Positions 18,363 to 28,720 of a stretch of 64,000 bases of DNA are shown here, in pieces; the first letter of the stretch is position 1, and every line of letters begins with the position of its first letter. This DNA comes from Flavobacterium ginsengisoli (lineage in GTDB: Bacteria > Bacteroidota > Bacteroidia > Flavobacteriales > Flavobacteriaceae). The position numbers and the translations under genes were made by a program. The stretch covers positions 1,169,501 through 1,233,500 of the forward strand of contig NZ_CP121110.1 in NCBI RefSeq assembly GCF_029625315.1, given 5' to 3'. The notes under the pieces are model-generated. The model saw only the letters and a program-made list of their open reading frames with translations. It did not search any database and was not told where the DNA came from.

Positions 18363-18811
18363 CCTTGTTTTGCAGGATGATTGTCGCTAAACATATCGCG
18401 ATGCATTTTCCAGCCTTCTTTGGTTTTCTTCCAGATTACAATTACTTTTCCGTCGTCTAGTTTTTTGCCATTCATATCGGTCATTTCATAAAAACTTTCT
18501 TCTGTAACAGCTGTTTTTGGATCTCCATAAAGATTCTGAATTGTGAATATAACATGCACTTGAGGTCCGCCTCTAAAAAAGGAGTCAATTTGCTTTGCTC
18601 CACATTTTGGTTCTCCATTTGGCGGAAACAAACAAGCATCATCTGTATATCTAGCAACAATAGAACCGTCATTCTTATTGGTAAAATCGGAGAACGTTTT
18701 GTTACTCGCTTCAATAATTTTTTGTACTTCTTTTAAAGCTGAATCTGTCGTTTGGGCATTACACCAAAAAGTAAGCATCAAGAGTGTGCTTAAAATAATT
18801 TTTGTTTTCAT
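18359..18811 (-). CDS. Secreted SnoaL/NTF2-like (DUF4440-type) protein
   Basis: A 150-residue protein with a signal peptide ending near CNAQ (residue 20), followed by an NTF2-like fold: an alpha-rich N-terminus (ALKEVQKIIEASNKTF), then YTDDACLFPPNGEP and VIVIWKKTKEGWKMHRDMFSDN. The family fold holds small hydrophobic ligands or has steroid-isomerase-like activity; no function can be fixed here. It overlaps the convergent AraC gene by four bases at the 3' end. Confidence 0.8.
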   Translation of the reverse strand: MKTKIILSTLLMLTFWCNAQTTDSALKEVQKIIEASNKTFSDFTNKNDGSIVARYTDDACLFPPNGEPKCGAKQIDSFFRGGPQVHVIFTIQNLYGDPKTAVTEESFYEMTDMNGKKLDDGKVIVIWKKTKEGWKMHRDMFSDNHPAKQG

Positions 18812-18893
18812 GGTTTATATATTTTTTTACAAAGGAAATTATTCAGATAAGGCAAAAATTGTAAAATAACGAACAACTTTTTCTAATTCGTTT

Positions 18894-18901
18894 TACCTTT
18901 G
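18894..18901 (+). promoter_or_regulatory. Candidate -7 element for the AraC/MFS/SIP genes
   Basis: TACCTTTG matches the Bacteroidota TAnnTTTG box 55 bases before the AraC start at 18957. No TTG lies at the expected -33 position, so it may need an activator. Confidence 0.4.
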
Positions 18902-18956
18902 AATACAATTCAATCTAAATAATGAACCGAATCATATTGAAATACATCGAGATGAA

Positions 18957-19790
18957 ATGAAAACTATTGGAATAGATGTTATTCCAATTGGTGCTTTTTC
19001 AGAGAAAGCACATGCGCCTCATCGTGATGATCATTATATGTTTATTGTACTGAGTCAAGGCATTTTTGAATTGGAACTAGATTTCAAACAAATTACAATG
19101 TCAAACTGTTCCGCTTATTACATAGCGCCAGGACAAGTTCATTCTTACCTCAATCAGGACAATTGTCAAGGATGGTATATTTTTATGGATTCGCTTTTAA
19201 TTTCTGAGAAATATACTCAGATCTTAAATACGCATTTAAACAGCAAACAGGGAATTCATTTAACATCAGATAGTTTGATTTTTTCTATTATTCCGATACT
19301 TAAAAATCTTCTAAAACAAAAAAGCGAATTCTTTCAAGATCAAACCGAATATTCATTGACTGATGCTTTTTTAGGCTTTTTTATCGGAGCACTTATACAA
19401 GAAGATACAGCCAAAGAACTTATTGGCGGACAAAAGTACCAGACAGTTAATACATTTAAACAGCTTTTGCAAGAACGATATAAAGAACACAAACAGGTTA
19501 AAGATTATGCTAGTTTGTTAAACATTACACCTTTGTATCTAAACGAAATTGTTAAGCAAGTTACTGGTTTCACTTCAAGTTATTGGATACAGCAAACAAT
19601 TGCTCTGGAAGCCAAGCGCTTATTATATTATACAGAATTGGATATAAAACAAATTGCTTTTGAATTAGGTTATGACGATCATGCCTATTTTTCGCGTTTT
19701 ATGAAAAAGAATATCGGAATGACTGCATCTGAATTCAGATTAAAAAACCATGATTTGTCCAACAATGCCCCTGCTATAGACAACCATTAA
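18957..19790 (+). CDS. AraC-family transcriptional regulator
   Basis: A 277-residue regulator with an N-terminal cupin (HAPHRDDHYMFIVLSQG, residues 18-34) and a C-terminal HTH (about 180-270): LDIKQIAFELGYDDHAYFSRF then KKNIGMTASEFR. It lies 57 bases upstream of an MFS transporter and a siderophore-interacting protein on the same strand and probably regulates them. The domain layout fits ligand-responsive control, but the ligand is not visible. Confidence 0.88.
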   Translation: MKTIGIDVIPIGAFSEKAHAPHRDDHYMFIVLSQGIFELELDFKQITMSNCSAYYIAPGQVHSYLNQDNCQGWYIFMDSLLISEKYTQILNTHLNSKQGIHLTSDSLIFSIIPILKNLLKQKSEFFQDQTEYSLTDAFLGFFIGALIQEDTAKELIGGQKYQTVNTFKQLLQERYKEHKQVKDYASLLNITPLYLNEIVKQVTGFTSSYWIQQTIALEAKRLLYYTELDIKQIAFELGYDDHAYFSRFMKKNIGMTASEFRLKNHDLSNNAPAIDNH

Positions 19791-19847
19791 AACTTAGCGC
19801 AGGCATAATTTTGCCTTTGTAAAATTATTAATATACAAAGTAAAATT

Positions 19848-21059
19848 ATGACAGAAAGTACAACTACAAACAGTACTCCCAAATTAAACCCTGAATCGAA
19901 TAGCAAACTTTTAATTCCTATTGTTATAACGGTTTTGGCGATTTATACCACAATTGGCATTTCTCTGGGTATACTTCCAAAATTCATAAAACAAGAATTA
20001 GGTTTTGACAATCTTGCCGTTGGTTTAGTTATTGGTATTCAAGCATTAGCAACACTCTTAACGCGTGCTTATGCAGGAAAAACAACTGATGTTTTGGGTT
20101 CAAAAAGCAGTACAACACGAGGCATTTTACTGGTTTTATTAGCTGGTGTTTTATATATGTTCGCGTGCTCTGCGGTTTCAGTTCCTTTATTATCGCTTTC
20201 TCTATTGCTATTGTCCAGAATCGTTCACGGAATAGCAGAAAGTTTTCTGGTTACAGGAATGCTCACTTGGGGAATTGGTCTTTTAGGGCAACAAAATTCT
20301 GGTAAAGTAATGACATGGAACGGAATTGCTATGTATGCCGGAATTGCAATTGGCGCGCCTTTTAGCCTATGGATTGTCCAATTTGGAACTTTATGGGCTT
20401 TCTCTTCAATTCTAGTTCTGGCTTTTATAAGTTGGACATTTTCCAAAACATTACCAATAGTTCCTGTACACAATGGACATTTAAGAACTCCTTTTTATAA
20501 AGTAATCGGAAAAGTATTTCCGCAAGGAATTGCATTAGCCTTCTCTTCTATTGCTTTTGCCTGTATTGCATCGTTTATCGCTTTATTATTCAGCCAAAAA
20601 AACTGGAATGGAGCTTCTCTTGGATTTCTGTTTTTTGGAGGTTCTTATATTTTAACCCGTGTCTTTTTCTCTTCTTATCCCGATCGTTTTGGCGGGTTTA
20701 AAGTTGCTATGATTTCTATTTTGATTGAGATGTCAGGTCAGTTATGCATAGGTTTATCTACTAACAGCTGGACGGCTATTTTAGGATGCACTCTCACCGG
20801 TATTGGGTTTTCGCTTGTTTTTCCTTCTTTAGGTGTATTGGCTATACAAAAAATAACACCGCAAATGAGAGGAACAGCTTTAGGAGCTTATGCCGCTTTT
20901 TTTGATCTTTCATTAGGAATTGCAGGACCAACCGCTGGTTTAATTGCAGGATGGCTCAGCTATCAGTCCATCTACTTTTTTGGAGCATTCAGCTGTGTTA
21001 TTGCCATAGCAAGCCTTCTTCAATCGCAACGAAAAGAAATTCAAGCAATTGTTAACTAA
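19848..21059 (+). CDS. MFS transporter (YhhS/arabinose-efflux-like)
   Basis: A 403-residue major facilitator with 12 predicted membrane helices. The N-terminal helices contain LGILPKFIKQELGFDNLAVG and the loop 2-3 region has TRAYAGKTTDVLGSK, the usual MFS signature place. Relatives are small-molecule exporters. It lies 14 bases before the siderophore-interacting protein gene and after an AraC regulator, which suggests a role in siderophore or xenosiderophore handling; that role is inferred from context. Confidence 0.83.
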   Translation: MTESTTTNSTPKLNPESNSKLLIPIVITVLAIYTTIGISLGILPKFIKQELGFDNLAVGLVIGIQALATLLTRAYAGKTTDVLGSKSSTTRGILLVLLAGVLYMFACSAVSVPLLSLSLLLLSRIVHGIAESFLVTGMLTWGIGLLGQQNSGKVMTWNGIAMYAGIAIGAPFSLWIVQFGTLWAFSSILVLAFISWTFSKTLPIVPVHNGHLRTPFYKVIGKVFPQGIALAFSSIAFACIASFIALLFSQKNWNGASLGFLFFGGSYILTRVFFSSYPDRFGGFKVAMISILIEMSGQLCIGLSTNSWTAILGCTLTGIGFSLVFPSLGVLAIQKITPQMRGTALGAYAAFFDLSLGIAGPTAGLIAGWLSYQSIYFFGAFSCVIAIASLLQSQRKEIQAIVN

Positions 21060-21073
21060 AACATTAAATACTA

Positions 21074-21872
21074 ATGGATAAACCTTTACGAAATATTGCG
21101 CGATCTATTTTTGTGGTAAAAGAAAAGGCGTTTCTTACTCCACATTACATCAGAGTAACTTTTAAAATGTCTGACAAACAAGTAGACCTATTTCAGAATA
21201 TGCGTTCTGGAAGCAATAATAAAATTTACATTCCTTCTGAAAATCAGACGTACAACACTAATTATGATGAATCAATTTGGGACTCAGATTTTTTTGCAAC
21301 TAGACGAACCTACACCACACGAAATATTGATTTGATTAATAAAACTCTAAAAATTGATTTTGTAGCGCATGGCGATAACGGTCCAGCTTCTAAATGGGCA
21401 GAAAATGCTAAATCGGGAGATTTTCTTGGAATTGCAATGAAAGAAAGCCAAAAACCGCTTGTTCCTTATGCTGAAAATTATTTTATGGTTGGAGATAGTA
21501 CTGCAATTCCAGTTATTTCAGCTATTTTAGAAACTTTGCCTTCAACTTCAAATGTTGTGCTTTTGCTCGAAGTGAATTCTTATAGAGATACGTTTGTTCT
21601 GAATACCAAAGCCCATCTCAATGTAAAATGGATCTATAATTCTTCACCATTAAACGGAAGTGCACTTGCTGAAGAATTCATTGTTTTATTAGCTGAAGAA
21701 AAACCACATTATGTGTTTGCAGGCAGAATTTGAAACAATCAAGAAAATACGAAAACACATGAAAGAAGAGCTCCAGTTGGAACGTGATCGGTATAATGCA
21801 GTTTCATATTGGAAACGCGGAAGTTCTGAAGAAGAATCAAACCACGAAAGACAAAAACAGCGAATGGAATAA
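21074..21872 (+). CDS. Siderophore-interacting protein (FAD ferric-siderophore reductase), frameshifted near the end
   Basis: About 265 residues of a ViuB/YqjH-type ferric-siderophore reductase. RRTYTTR near residue 78 is the FAD-binding signature and DNGPASKWAENAKSGD follows; a SIP C-terminal NAD(P)-binding part ends in HYVFA. As written the frame stops at 21733. GCAGGC at 21719-21724 holds one extra base: with GCAGC the frame runs on as FAAAEFETIKKIRKHM to the stop at 21872, just before a terminator. The gene reduces Fe(III) in imported siderophores and lies 14 bases after the MFS gene. Confidence 0.85.
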
Positions 21873-21875
21873 TAC

Positions 21876-21912
21876 AAAAAGCCCCGAATCAAATTTTGAT
21901 ACAGGGCTTTTT
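21876..21912 (+). terminator. Terminator of the AraC-MFS-SIP operon
   Basis: AAAAAGCCC and GGGCTTTTT stem with a roughly 19-base loop. Its position 4 bases after the reconstructed SIP stop supports that gene model. Confidence 0.82.
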
Positions 21913-22083
21913 CATTTCGTAGGAATGTTTCTTCGGTAAAATTAAATCCGAATTATGAATTTACGTTTGATTAGACGTTAAGCCTATTGTTTCCTCAAAG
22001 CAGGCGTCTCTACGGGACATAATGCATAACGATTCTTTTTTTTCTACCAACCAGATATTCCTACGGAATATTATTTGCAAAAT

Positions 22084-23510
22084 TTATTTCGCATCAAACC
22101 ATAATTTGGTTGTCAATAAATCTTTTCCTTGATCTGCAACAGCTGCTTGATAACTTACTCCGTTAAGAGATTGTTCTGTTCCGGGATAAAAAAGACGCGA
22201 AGGTAATTTTCCGTCCAAAACAGTTGCAGGACCAGCTGTTAATACAGGGTAGTCTAGTCTTCTCCACTCTGTAAAAGCATCAAGACCTTGTCCGAAGAAA
22301 GCAATCCATTTTTGCGTCCCAATCGATTTTGCATAATTTGATGCATCGTATTTCACACTTGCCTGATCAAGATAAGTTGAAATAGTTGCCGCATTTGTAA
22401 TTCCAAACTGATTCAAAGATGCTGTAATAGCATTTTTATAATACTGTTCTGCATCTCCAGAAATATACCCGCGGGCTGCAGCTTCTGCAAGATTAAATAA
22501 TGTTTCTGAGTAAGAAGCAATTACAGCAGGAGAAGCCGATGTTAAGAAATAAGTTCCTGGTTTTGATGTTTTAGCAAAACCTTGACTATTAGCATCACTA
22601 TTTGACAATCCGTTAGCACCGCCAACATATTTTCCAACGCTTGCATCAGAAGGCAATTGAGCAAAAACAGGCAAACGAGGATCTGATAATGCGTATAATT
22701 GATCTACCATAGTTTTTGAAATACGGAAATCATCTCTAGTTTCAAACCAAGCCGAAGCTGGATTTTGTCTGCGGTGAGCTTGTATAAACAAATTGAAATG
22801 TTTCAGAATTGTCGCTAATTAATCCGCCTGCATCGCTTGTCGCATCAATTGTCGCTTGTTTAGCTAAAACAGGTTCTTTGTCCGAAATTCTCAAAGCAAT
22901 ACGCAAACGAAGCGAGTTTACCAGTTTTTTCCATTTCAAAATATCACCTTTATAAGCCAAATCACCAGTAACCGAACCATTTGCTGGATTTAACAAAGAT
23001 TGCGCTTGTTTTAAATCTTCAAGCAAACCAGTATATACTTCTTTTTGTGTATTGTATGCAGGTGTTACTTTCTGACCAGCTTCTTTGTACGGAATATTTC
23101 CGTAAGCATCTGTCAGCAATAAAAAGGTCCAAGAACGTAATGTTAATGCAATTCCTTTATAATTTGAATTTGCCTGAGCATCTGGAAATTTTAAAATCGT
23201 ATTCAAATCTGTAATTAGAGTCGAATATCCCTTATCCCATAATGCTGTGAAAGAAGTATTTGAAACATCGTAACGATCTGGTTCTGTATATTGAATTTTA
23301 GCCCAATGCTTGCACAAACAGCAAAGTAGAGTTAAAATTGTTTGCATCTCCCCAATACAAATCGGCACCTTGTTTTAGTGTACCTGTCAAAAGATATGGA
23401 GCAAGCGGCGTTTCAGTTGCATTTGGATTTTTATTAATATCGTCCAAAGTATCACTGCAAGAGCTCAGTGTCAATGCAAACAGTATTGTATATGATAGTT
23501 TTTTTAGCAT
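22084..23510 (-). CDS. SusD/RagB-family nutrient-binding lipoprotein, frameshifted twice
   Basis: About 474 residues of a SusD-like outer-membrane lipoprotein (lipobox LTLSSC near residue 18, then SDTLDDINKNPN), the surface lid of a SusC transporter. The helical TPR-like core includes LWDKGYSTLITDLNTI and LRSWTFLLLTDAYGNIPYKEA. As written it is three frames. One extra base lies in GCTTGC at 23308-23313 (joining LLFVQ to HWAKIQY). Another lies in GTCTGC at 22767-22772 (joining YTSSPQ to QNPASAWFETRDDF). The length fits the SusD-like_2 group. It follows the susC-like gene by 12 bases. Substrate unknown. Confidence 0.86.
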
Positions 23511-23522
23511 GATTCCGAGTTT

Positions 23523-26500
23523 TTAAAATTTAACGTTAAGATTTAAACTGAAATTTCTAGTTGTTGGCAAAGCTAAACTTTCCAATCCTTGTGCATTTCC
23601 AGTGTTGAAAGCTGTTTCAGGATCAATATTTGGCGCATCTTTGTAAATAAAGAATAAGTTACGTCCAGCAGCAGTAAGGCTTGCTCCTTCTAATCCAAGT
23701 TTTTTAACTAGCTTTTTATTAAAATTATAAGAAAGCTTTATCTCTCTCATTTTTACGAAAGTCGAACTGTAGATGTACGCCTCGCTAATGTTGTATGATG
23801 CCTTATAATATTCCTGAGCGCTAATCACTTTATTATTAGGTGTTCCGTCAGCAAATACACCTCCGAAAATCATTCCATCATCATAAACTGTTACACCACT
23901 TGGAGCGGCACCGCCCGTTACTAAAGTTTTCGGATTAGCAGTATTGTCTCCTGGATAATAATAGCTTAAACCACCGTTTTCAGCACCACGTCCTGGAAGA
24001 GTCTGCGCTAAAACTCCTGTATAGTTTCCTGTTCTATTAGTTCCAGAGAAAAGCTCACCACCAACACTTGCATCAATAAGGAATGAAAGTTCAAGATTTT
24101 TGTAAGTCAAAGTATTCGTAAGACCTGCTAAGTAATCTGGAGTATAATGTCCTAAAACTCTTTTTGTCGGATCTGCTTTTGGAAGACCATTTGCTCCTAC
24201 TACAATATTTCCGCTTGCATCACGCTCGTAAGCTGTACCATAAAGTGCTCCGTAAGCTTGCCCTACAGATGCCAATACATCTACACCTCCAGAAGAACCA
24301 ATTGTATAGTTTTTAATGTCTCCTGCATAATCTAAAATTTCAACTTTACTTTTGTTTTTAGAATAATTTAAAGCCACATTCCACTTAAAGTTTTCAGTTT
24401 GAATAGGATTTCCATCCAACTGTATTTCAATACCTTGGTTATTAATTTTTCCTGCATTGATTAACTGCGAAGTATAACCGCTAGCAGCTGTAGTTTTTAT
24501 TTCTAAAATCTGATCAAAACTATTTGTGTTGTAATAAGCTACATCAAAATGAAGTCTGTTTTTCCAGAAAGAAGCTTCAAGACCTACTTCAGTAGAACGA
24601 GTTGTTTCAGGTTTCAAATTTTCATTTAGTTTTCTTTGAGACGACGTTTGAATCGGATTTCCGTCAAATGCGGTTTGGAAATTGTAAACCGTAGCCAATT
24701 GATACGGATCTGCATCGTTACCTACTTCAGACCATCCTCCGCGAAGCTTTAAGAAATCGAGTGTATTGCTTTTAATATTTAATGCATCTGTTAAAACCAC
24801 ACTTCCGTTAATAGACGGATAGAAATAAGAACGGTTGCTGCTTGGTAATGTAGATGACCAATCGTTACGTGCTGTAACGTTTAAGAAAGCATAGTTTCTA
24901 AAACCAAACTGAGCCGAAGCGTAAGCACTGTAAACTCTCAATTTAGATAATGAATTTGATGATGTTAACGGATCTCTAGAGTTTGTTAAAGTATACAAAT
25001 CTGGAACTGCTAAACGTGGTGCTTTCTGATAGTTATTGGCATCGCTATGGTTACGAATGTTAAATCCAGCAAGTGCATCTACAGTAAAATCGTCGTTAAG
25101 CTGTTTTGTATATTGAAATATACCTTCAGTATTTTGCTCATTTACTGTGTAAGCATCTTCTGCATACGATCCGAAAGGAGTACCATTTGTACCGTATTTG
25201 ATCGTGTATTTTCTGCGGTCGTTATAATAATCAACTCCCGTACGGAATCTGAAATTTAATCCTTCTGCCAATTTCGCGTCTAAATGGATATCTCCAATTA
25301 AACGATTACGTTGTTGGCTTGTTGTATTGTAATACGCATTCCAATACGGATTACTATAATAGCTATTATTCCAGTTTTGTGTCCAATCTTTATTCAATTC
25401 ATTAATATCAACCTGACGCCCGAACCATAAAAATTGCAACATTACACCCGCAGCACGTCCTCCTGTAGGACCACCTGGCAATTGTGGGGCATCTGTTACG
25501 ATATAATTTGCATTAACACCCACTTTTACGTTTTCAGAAATCTGATAATTGGTATTAACAGAAAAGTTTGTTTTGTTTATTTCAGTGTTCGGTACAGTTC
25601 CAAGTTGTTTTTGGTTATTTACACCTAAACGGAAATCTGATTTCTCGTTAGCTTTTGCAATAGAAACACTATTGTCATAAGTAAGTCCTGTATTAAAGAA
25701 ATCTTTCACGTTATTTGGATGTGCAACAAAAGGAACAGCTTCTCCTTTAGAATAAAATTGCGGAATAAGACGTCCATCCAATCTTGGTCCCCAACTTTCG
25801 TCAACACCATCATTAACTCCTCCTCCTTTACCGTCAACGTAACTAAATTTTCCATTAGAACCCTGTCCGAAACTATTCTGAAAAGAAGGTAAAGTAGCTA
25901 CTTGAGAAACTGTTATACCGGTATTAAAAGTAACTCCATAACCTCCTTTTTGTCCTTTACCAGATTTTGTTGTAATAAGCACAACACCATGTGCAGCACG
26001 TGATCCGTAAAGAGCAGCAGCGTTTGGCCCTTTCAAAACAGTCAACGTTTCAATATCCTGCGGATTCAAATCGGCAATTGCATTTCTGAAATCACGAGTA
26101 GCTCCACCAAAATTCAATTGCGAGTTATCTACAGGAACTCCATCTACCACAAAAAGCGGTTGGTTATTTCCTGCAATAGAAGTTTCTCCACGAATAATAA
26201 TACGAGAAGATCCCATATCTCCTTGCGAGTTTGTAATACGTACACCAGCAACTTTACCAGAAAGTGCGTTCAAGAAGTTGGTTTCTTTTGTTGTTGCCAG
26301 TTCTTTTCCTTTTACTGCTTGAGTAGTATATCCTAATGATTTCTTTTCTTTCGAAATTCCAAGAGCAGTAACCACTACTTCAGATAAAGCATTTTGCTCT
26401 TCGGCTAAATCAATTGTAATATCGTTTTTGTTTACTACAACTTCTTGCTTTTTATATCCTAAATAACTAATTAAAAGCACATAAGGAAATTTTTGTCCAG

Positions 26501-26714
26501 TTTGAAAATAGAACTTTCCATCTGTATCTGTAATAACACCATGCGTAGTGCCTTGAATCGTTACCGAAGCTCCAATAATTGGCTCTTTTGTAACAGCATC
26601 TACTACTGTCCCTTCCAGTTTAGACTGGATTAGCGGCTTTGTCTCTTGAGCTGTAACCCCGATGGAAATCAACAAAATACATAGCCAAGTATATCTTTCT
26701 AATTTTTTTTTCAT
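23523..26714 (-). CDS. SusC/RagA-family TonB-linked outer membrane protein
   Basis: A 1063-residue TonB-dependent transporter. A signal peptide (to about residue 23) is followed by a carboxypeptidase-regulatory-like domain (about 30-110). A SusC-type TonB segment (SEVVVTALGISKEKKSLGY) precedes the plug, which contains VRGETS-like RIIIRGETSIAGNNQPLFVVDG and VLKGPNAAALYGSRAAHG. A 22-strand barrel follows, with NLNVKF at the C-terminus. With the SusD-like protein it imports a glycan or peptide by energy from TonB. No glycoside hydrolase or other degradative gene is adjacent, so the substrate is open. The promoter lies about 390 bases upstream. Confidence 0.92.
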   Translation of the reverse strand: MKKKLERYTWLCILLISIGVTAQETKPLIQSKLEGTVVDAVTKEPIIGASVTIQGTTHGVITDTDGKFYFQTGQKFPYVLLISYLGYKKQEVVVNKNDITIDLAEEQNALSEVVVTALGISKEKKSLGYTTQAVKGKELATTKETNFLNALSGKVAGVRITNSQGDMGSSRIIIRGETSIAGNNQPLFVVDGVPVDNSQLNFGGATRDFRNAIADLNPQDIETLTVLKGPNAAALYGSRAAHGVVLITTKSGKGQKGGYGVTFNTGITVSQVATLPSFQNSFGQGSNGKFSYVDGKGGGVNDGVDESWGPRLDGRLIPQFYSKGEAVPFVAHPNNVKDFFNTGLTYDNSVSIAKANEKSDFRLGVNNQKQLGTVPNTEINKTNFSVNTNYQISENVKVGVNANYIVTDAPQLPGGPTGGRAAGVMLQFLWFGRQVDINELNKDWTQNWNNSYYSNPYWNAYYNTTSQQRNRLIGDIHLDAKLAEGLNFRFRTGVDYYNDRRKYTIKYGTNGTPFGSYAEDAYTVNEQNTEGIFQYTKQLNDDFTVDALAGFNIRNHSDANNYQKAPRLAVPDLYTLTNSRDPLTSSNSLSKLRVYSAYASAQFGFRNYAFLNVTARNDWSSTLPSSNRSYFYPSINGSVVLTDALNIKSNTLDFLKLRGGWSEVGNDADPYQLATVYNFQTAFDGNPIQTSSQRKLNENLKPETTRSTEVGLEASFWKNRLHFDVAYYNTNSFDQILEIKTTAASGYTSQLINAGKINNQGIEIQLDGNPIQTENFKWNVALNYSKNKSKVEILDYAGDIKNYTIGSSGGVDVLASVGQAYGALYGTAYERDASGNIVVGANGLPKADPTKRVLGHYTPDYLAGLTNTLTYKNLELSFLIDASVGGELFSGTNRTGNYTGVLAQTLPGRGAENGGLSYYYPGDNTANPKTLVTGGAAPSGVTVYDDGMIFGGVFADGTPNNKVISAQEYYKASYNISEAYIYSSTFVKMREIKLSYNFNKKLVKKLGLEGASLTAAGRNLFFIYKDAPNIDPETAFNTGNAQGLESLALPTTRNFSLNLNVKF

Positions 26715-27315
26715 TACTTTGTTTTAGTTTAATAAATAAGGCGAGCAAAGACAGCTTTATGCTATTCTAGCTTTCCTTTTAGAGATGACAAATTTCTTTT
26801 AAGCTTCTACCATTTCTCTTTGCAACAGAAATGGTTTTTTCTTTTATCTGCAGACACATTCGTTTTTTCATTTTTACTTTTTTTGGATTACTATTATTTT
26901 AAATTGGCCTATAAAATTTTTAACCCCTATTTGGGATCATGTTTCTTAAAATTTATAATGAATTAAAAAAAGAGGAATTTTAACCTTAGAATGCATCAAG
27001 ATAAAAACGGCCTAATGCGTTTGCTTTTTTCAGAATGAAATATTGTGGTTCTAATCTCTGGCTTTTAACTTATTTTTTAAACTCTACTAATTTGATAGAA
27101 CAAAAGTATGTTAAAAATATTAGTTCCCAAATTTTAATTAAACTTTTTGCAAAAAAAATGTTAACTACTTTTAAAAACACAACATAAACACTTAATAACA
27201 AAATAGTTATTAAAAATAGCTATTTTTAAGATTTTATAAGAATTGTACTAAAAGCATAAAAATTTAAAAGCAGTTTTTACCTTTTTTAAGTCTAGCTTAG
27301 TAAAGTTTAAACCAA
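26715..27315 (-). other. Long 5' leader and promoter region of the susC-like gene
   Basis: This 600-base stretch holds no clear gene. It contains the promoter at 27101-27130, a hairpin at 26809-26835 (ACCATTTCT and its complement) and a possible 30-codon frame on the minus strand (ATG at 26871, stop at 26779) that starts MKKRMCLQIKEK. The mRNA leader would be about 380 bases long. I do not claim the small frame is translated. Confidence 0.4.
27101..27130 (-). promoter_or_regulatory. Bacteroidota-type promoter of the SusCD operon
   Basis: On the minus strand TTG (27128-27130) is followed after exactly 19 bases by TACTTTTG (27101-27108), matching the TTG-N19-TAnnTTTG consensus. Transcription would start near 27094. 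Confidence 0.6.
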
Positions 27316-27348
27316 AAAAAACTCCAAGATCATAAGACCTTGGAGTTT
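27316..27348 (-). terminator. Terminator of the gene at 27370
   Basis: AACTCCAAG and CTTGGAGTT stem with a long loop, followed on the minus strand by a T run. Confidence 0.75.
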
Positions 27349-27369
27349 CTATTTTTTATTTCTAATTTA

Positions 27370-27813
27370 TTATAGCTCGTTGAACTCGTGTAGAGATTTC
27401 AATGTAGTTTCGTAGAATAAAATTGCGGCAATAAGATTTCCTTTATCAGAGTAAGGCATCATTTTTCTTTGAAACTCTACTGTAGTATCTAAGAAACTTG
27501 TTGTTCCTAACGCCTGTCCATCTAATATTTTTTTATTATCAGCTGTATCAGGAATACCTAAATCTGCCATTGTAACACCTGGTTTTGTAACCAAAGCAAT
27601 GTAAGGAAGCGTTTTTACTAAAACTTTAATACGTTCAATGTACAATTCTAAAAGCTCTCCTTTTTGCATACCACTTAATTCTTTTTGATCATGGTATTTG
27701 CGAATTAAAGCTGTTGTACTAATGATACTTCTTGGTGCATTTTTTGCCTGTGCAGAGACAGCAGCAGTTGTCAAGAAGAAAAGTGCACATAATAAAATAA
27801 TTTTACTCTTCAT
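27370..27813 (-). CDS. Uncharacterised secreted protein
   Basis: A 147-residue protein of unknown family with a clear signal peptide (MKSKIILLCALFF to VSAQA, about residue 22). I use the ATG at 27813; an earlier ATG at 27873 would add a second hydrophobic stretch before the signal. The mature part is mostly helical with no cysteine or metal motif. It stands alone with its own terminator. Confidence 0.65.
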   Translation of the reverse strand: MKSKIILLCALFFLTTAAVSAQAKNAPRSIISTTALIRKYHDQKELSGMQKGELLELYIERIKVLVKTLPYIALVTKPGVTMADLGIPDTADNKKILDGQALGTTSFLDTTVEFQRKMMPYSDKGNLIAAILFYETTLKSLHEFNEL

Positions 27814-27981
27814 TTTCTTATAGATTTGGTTCTTGAATAAAAACAAAAATATATAAATTAACTTAAAATCCAACTTTTGGAGGTTGTTTTTGCCAAAATT
27901 ATAATAATCTTTTAATCTGAATAAGTAAAATAGTACACCAAAACTATAGAATTAAAGGATTTTTAGTGCCAAAAATTCTTT

Positions 27982-28621
27982 CTATTTACGTCTTAATAAT
28001 TCTAAAACGTCCGGATATTTTATCCAAATACTTTTTTTATTTCCGTAGTAATCCATAAAATCTTCGCAGACAAAAACAGCATGCGCTTTTGACCATGCAA
28101 CAACACCGCAGTACTCGCTTCCAGATTGTCTTTTTAATTTCTGAATTTGCTTGCCTAATTTGAATCCTAAATATTTATAGATGGTTGGAGTATATACAGT
28201 ACCTTCTTCTAATTCTTCTAAAGCTTTCTCAAAAGTAGGTTCTTTATCAATAATTTGCATGTATTTTGCCATTACAGCATATGTCAGAACAGCATAATCA
28301 CGTATTTTTTCGCTATCGCAATTATCTTTAATATAAACAAAACCTGCCGATTTTCTAGCTTTTGTGACTTCAGCTGCTATCTAAATTAAAAGTTGCATTA
28401 TTTTTTAATGTAATACGATAAGAATCATTGTTCAATTTTTCACTTTCAAAAAGATTATCTAAGCCGTATACATTTAAAGAAGCTTTAATAAATGCTATAG
28501 ACGAACAATTTGTGCGTTCTCCTTGCTTAAAACTTTCAAATATTTTATCAGAACTCAATTGCGAGTAGGAACTTGAACAAACAAACATTAAAAGTAAAAA
28601 AACTGAAGTAAACGATTTCAT
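27982..28621 (-). CDS. Secreted protein of unknown family, possibly papain-like; frameshifted
   Basis: As written there are two frames: 28370-28621 (a signal peptide, then a stop after NATFNLDSS) and 27982-28272. One extra base before the GCAGC at 28373-28377 splits them. Removing it gives a single protein of 212 residues (LD then AAEVTKARKSAGF). After the signal (residues 1-20) comes GERTNCSSIAFIKAS with Cys39, and later SKAHAVFVCED with a His near residue 187. A Cys-then-His order in such contexts recalls papain-like thiol peptidases, but this is only a resemblance. Confidence 0.55.
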
Positions 28622-28720
28622 GCCTTGTATTATATATTATTCTTCAATTATTATTGAAGAAACTGTATTAGATTTATACAAATCTATAAAAAACCAATCA
28701 ATTTGTTTGTATCTTCACTT

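Noticed and set aside
3548..26714. A single polysaccharide utilisation locus uniting the PL14-like gene, the sulfatase and the SusCD pair
   Set aside because: They are scattered over 23 kb with unrelated genes and terminators between them, so there is no locus.
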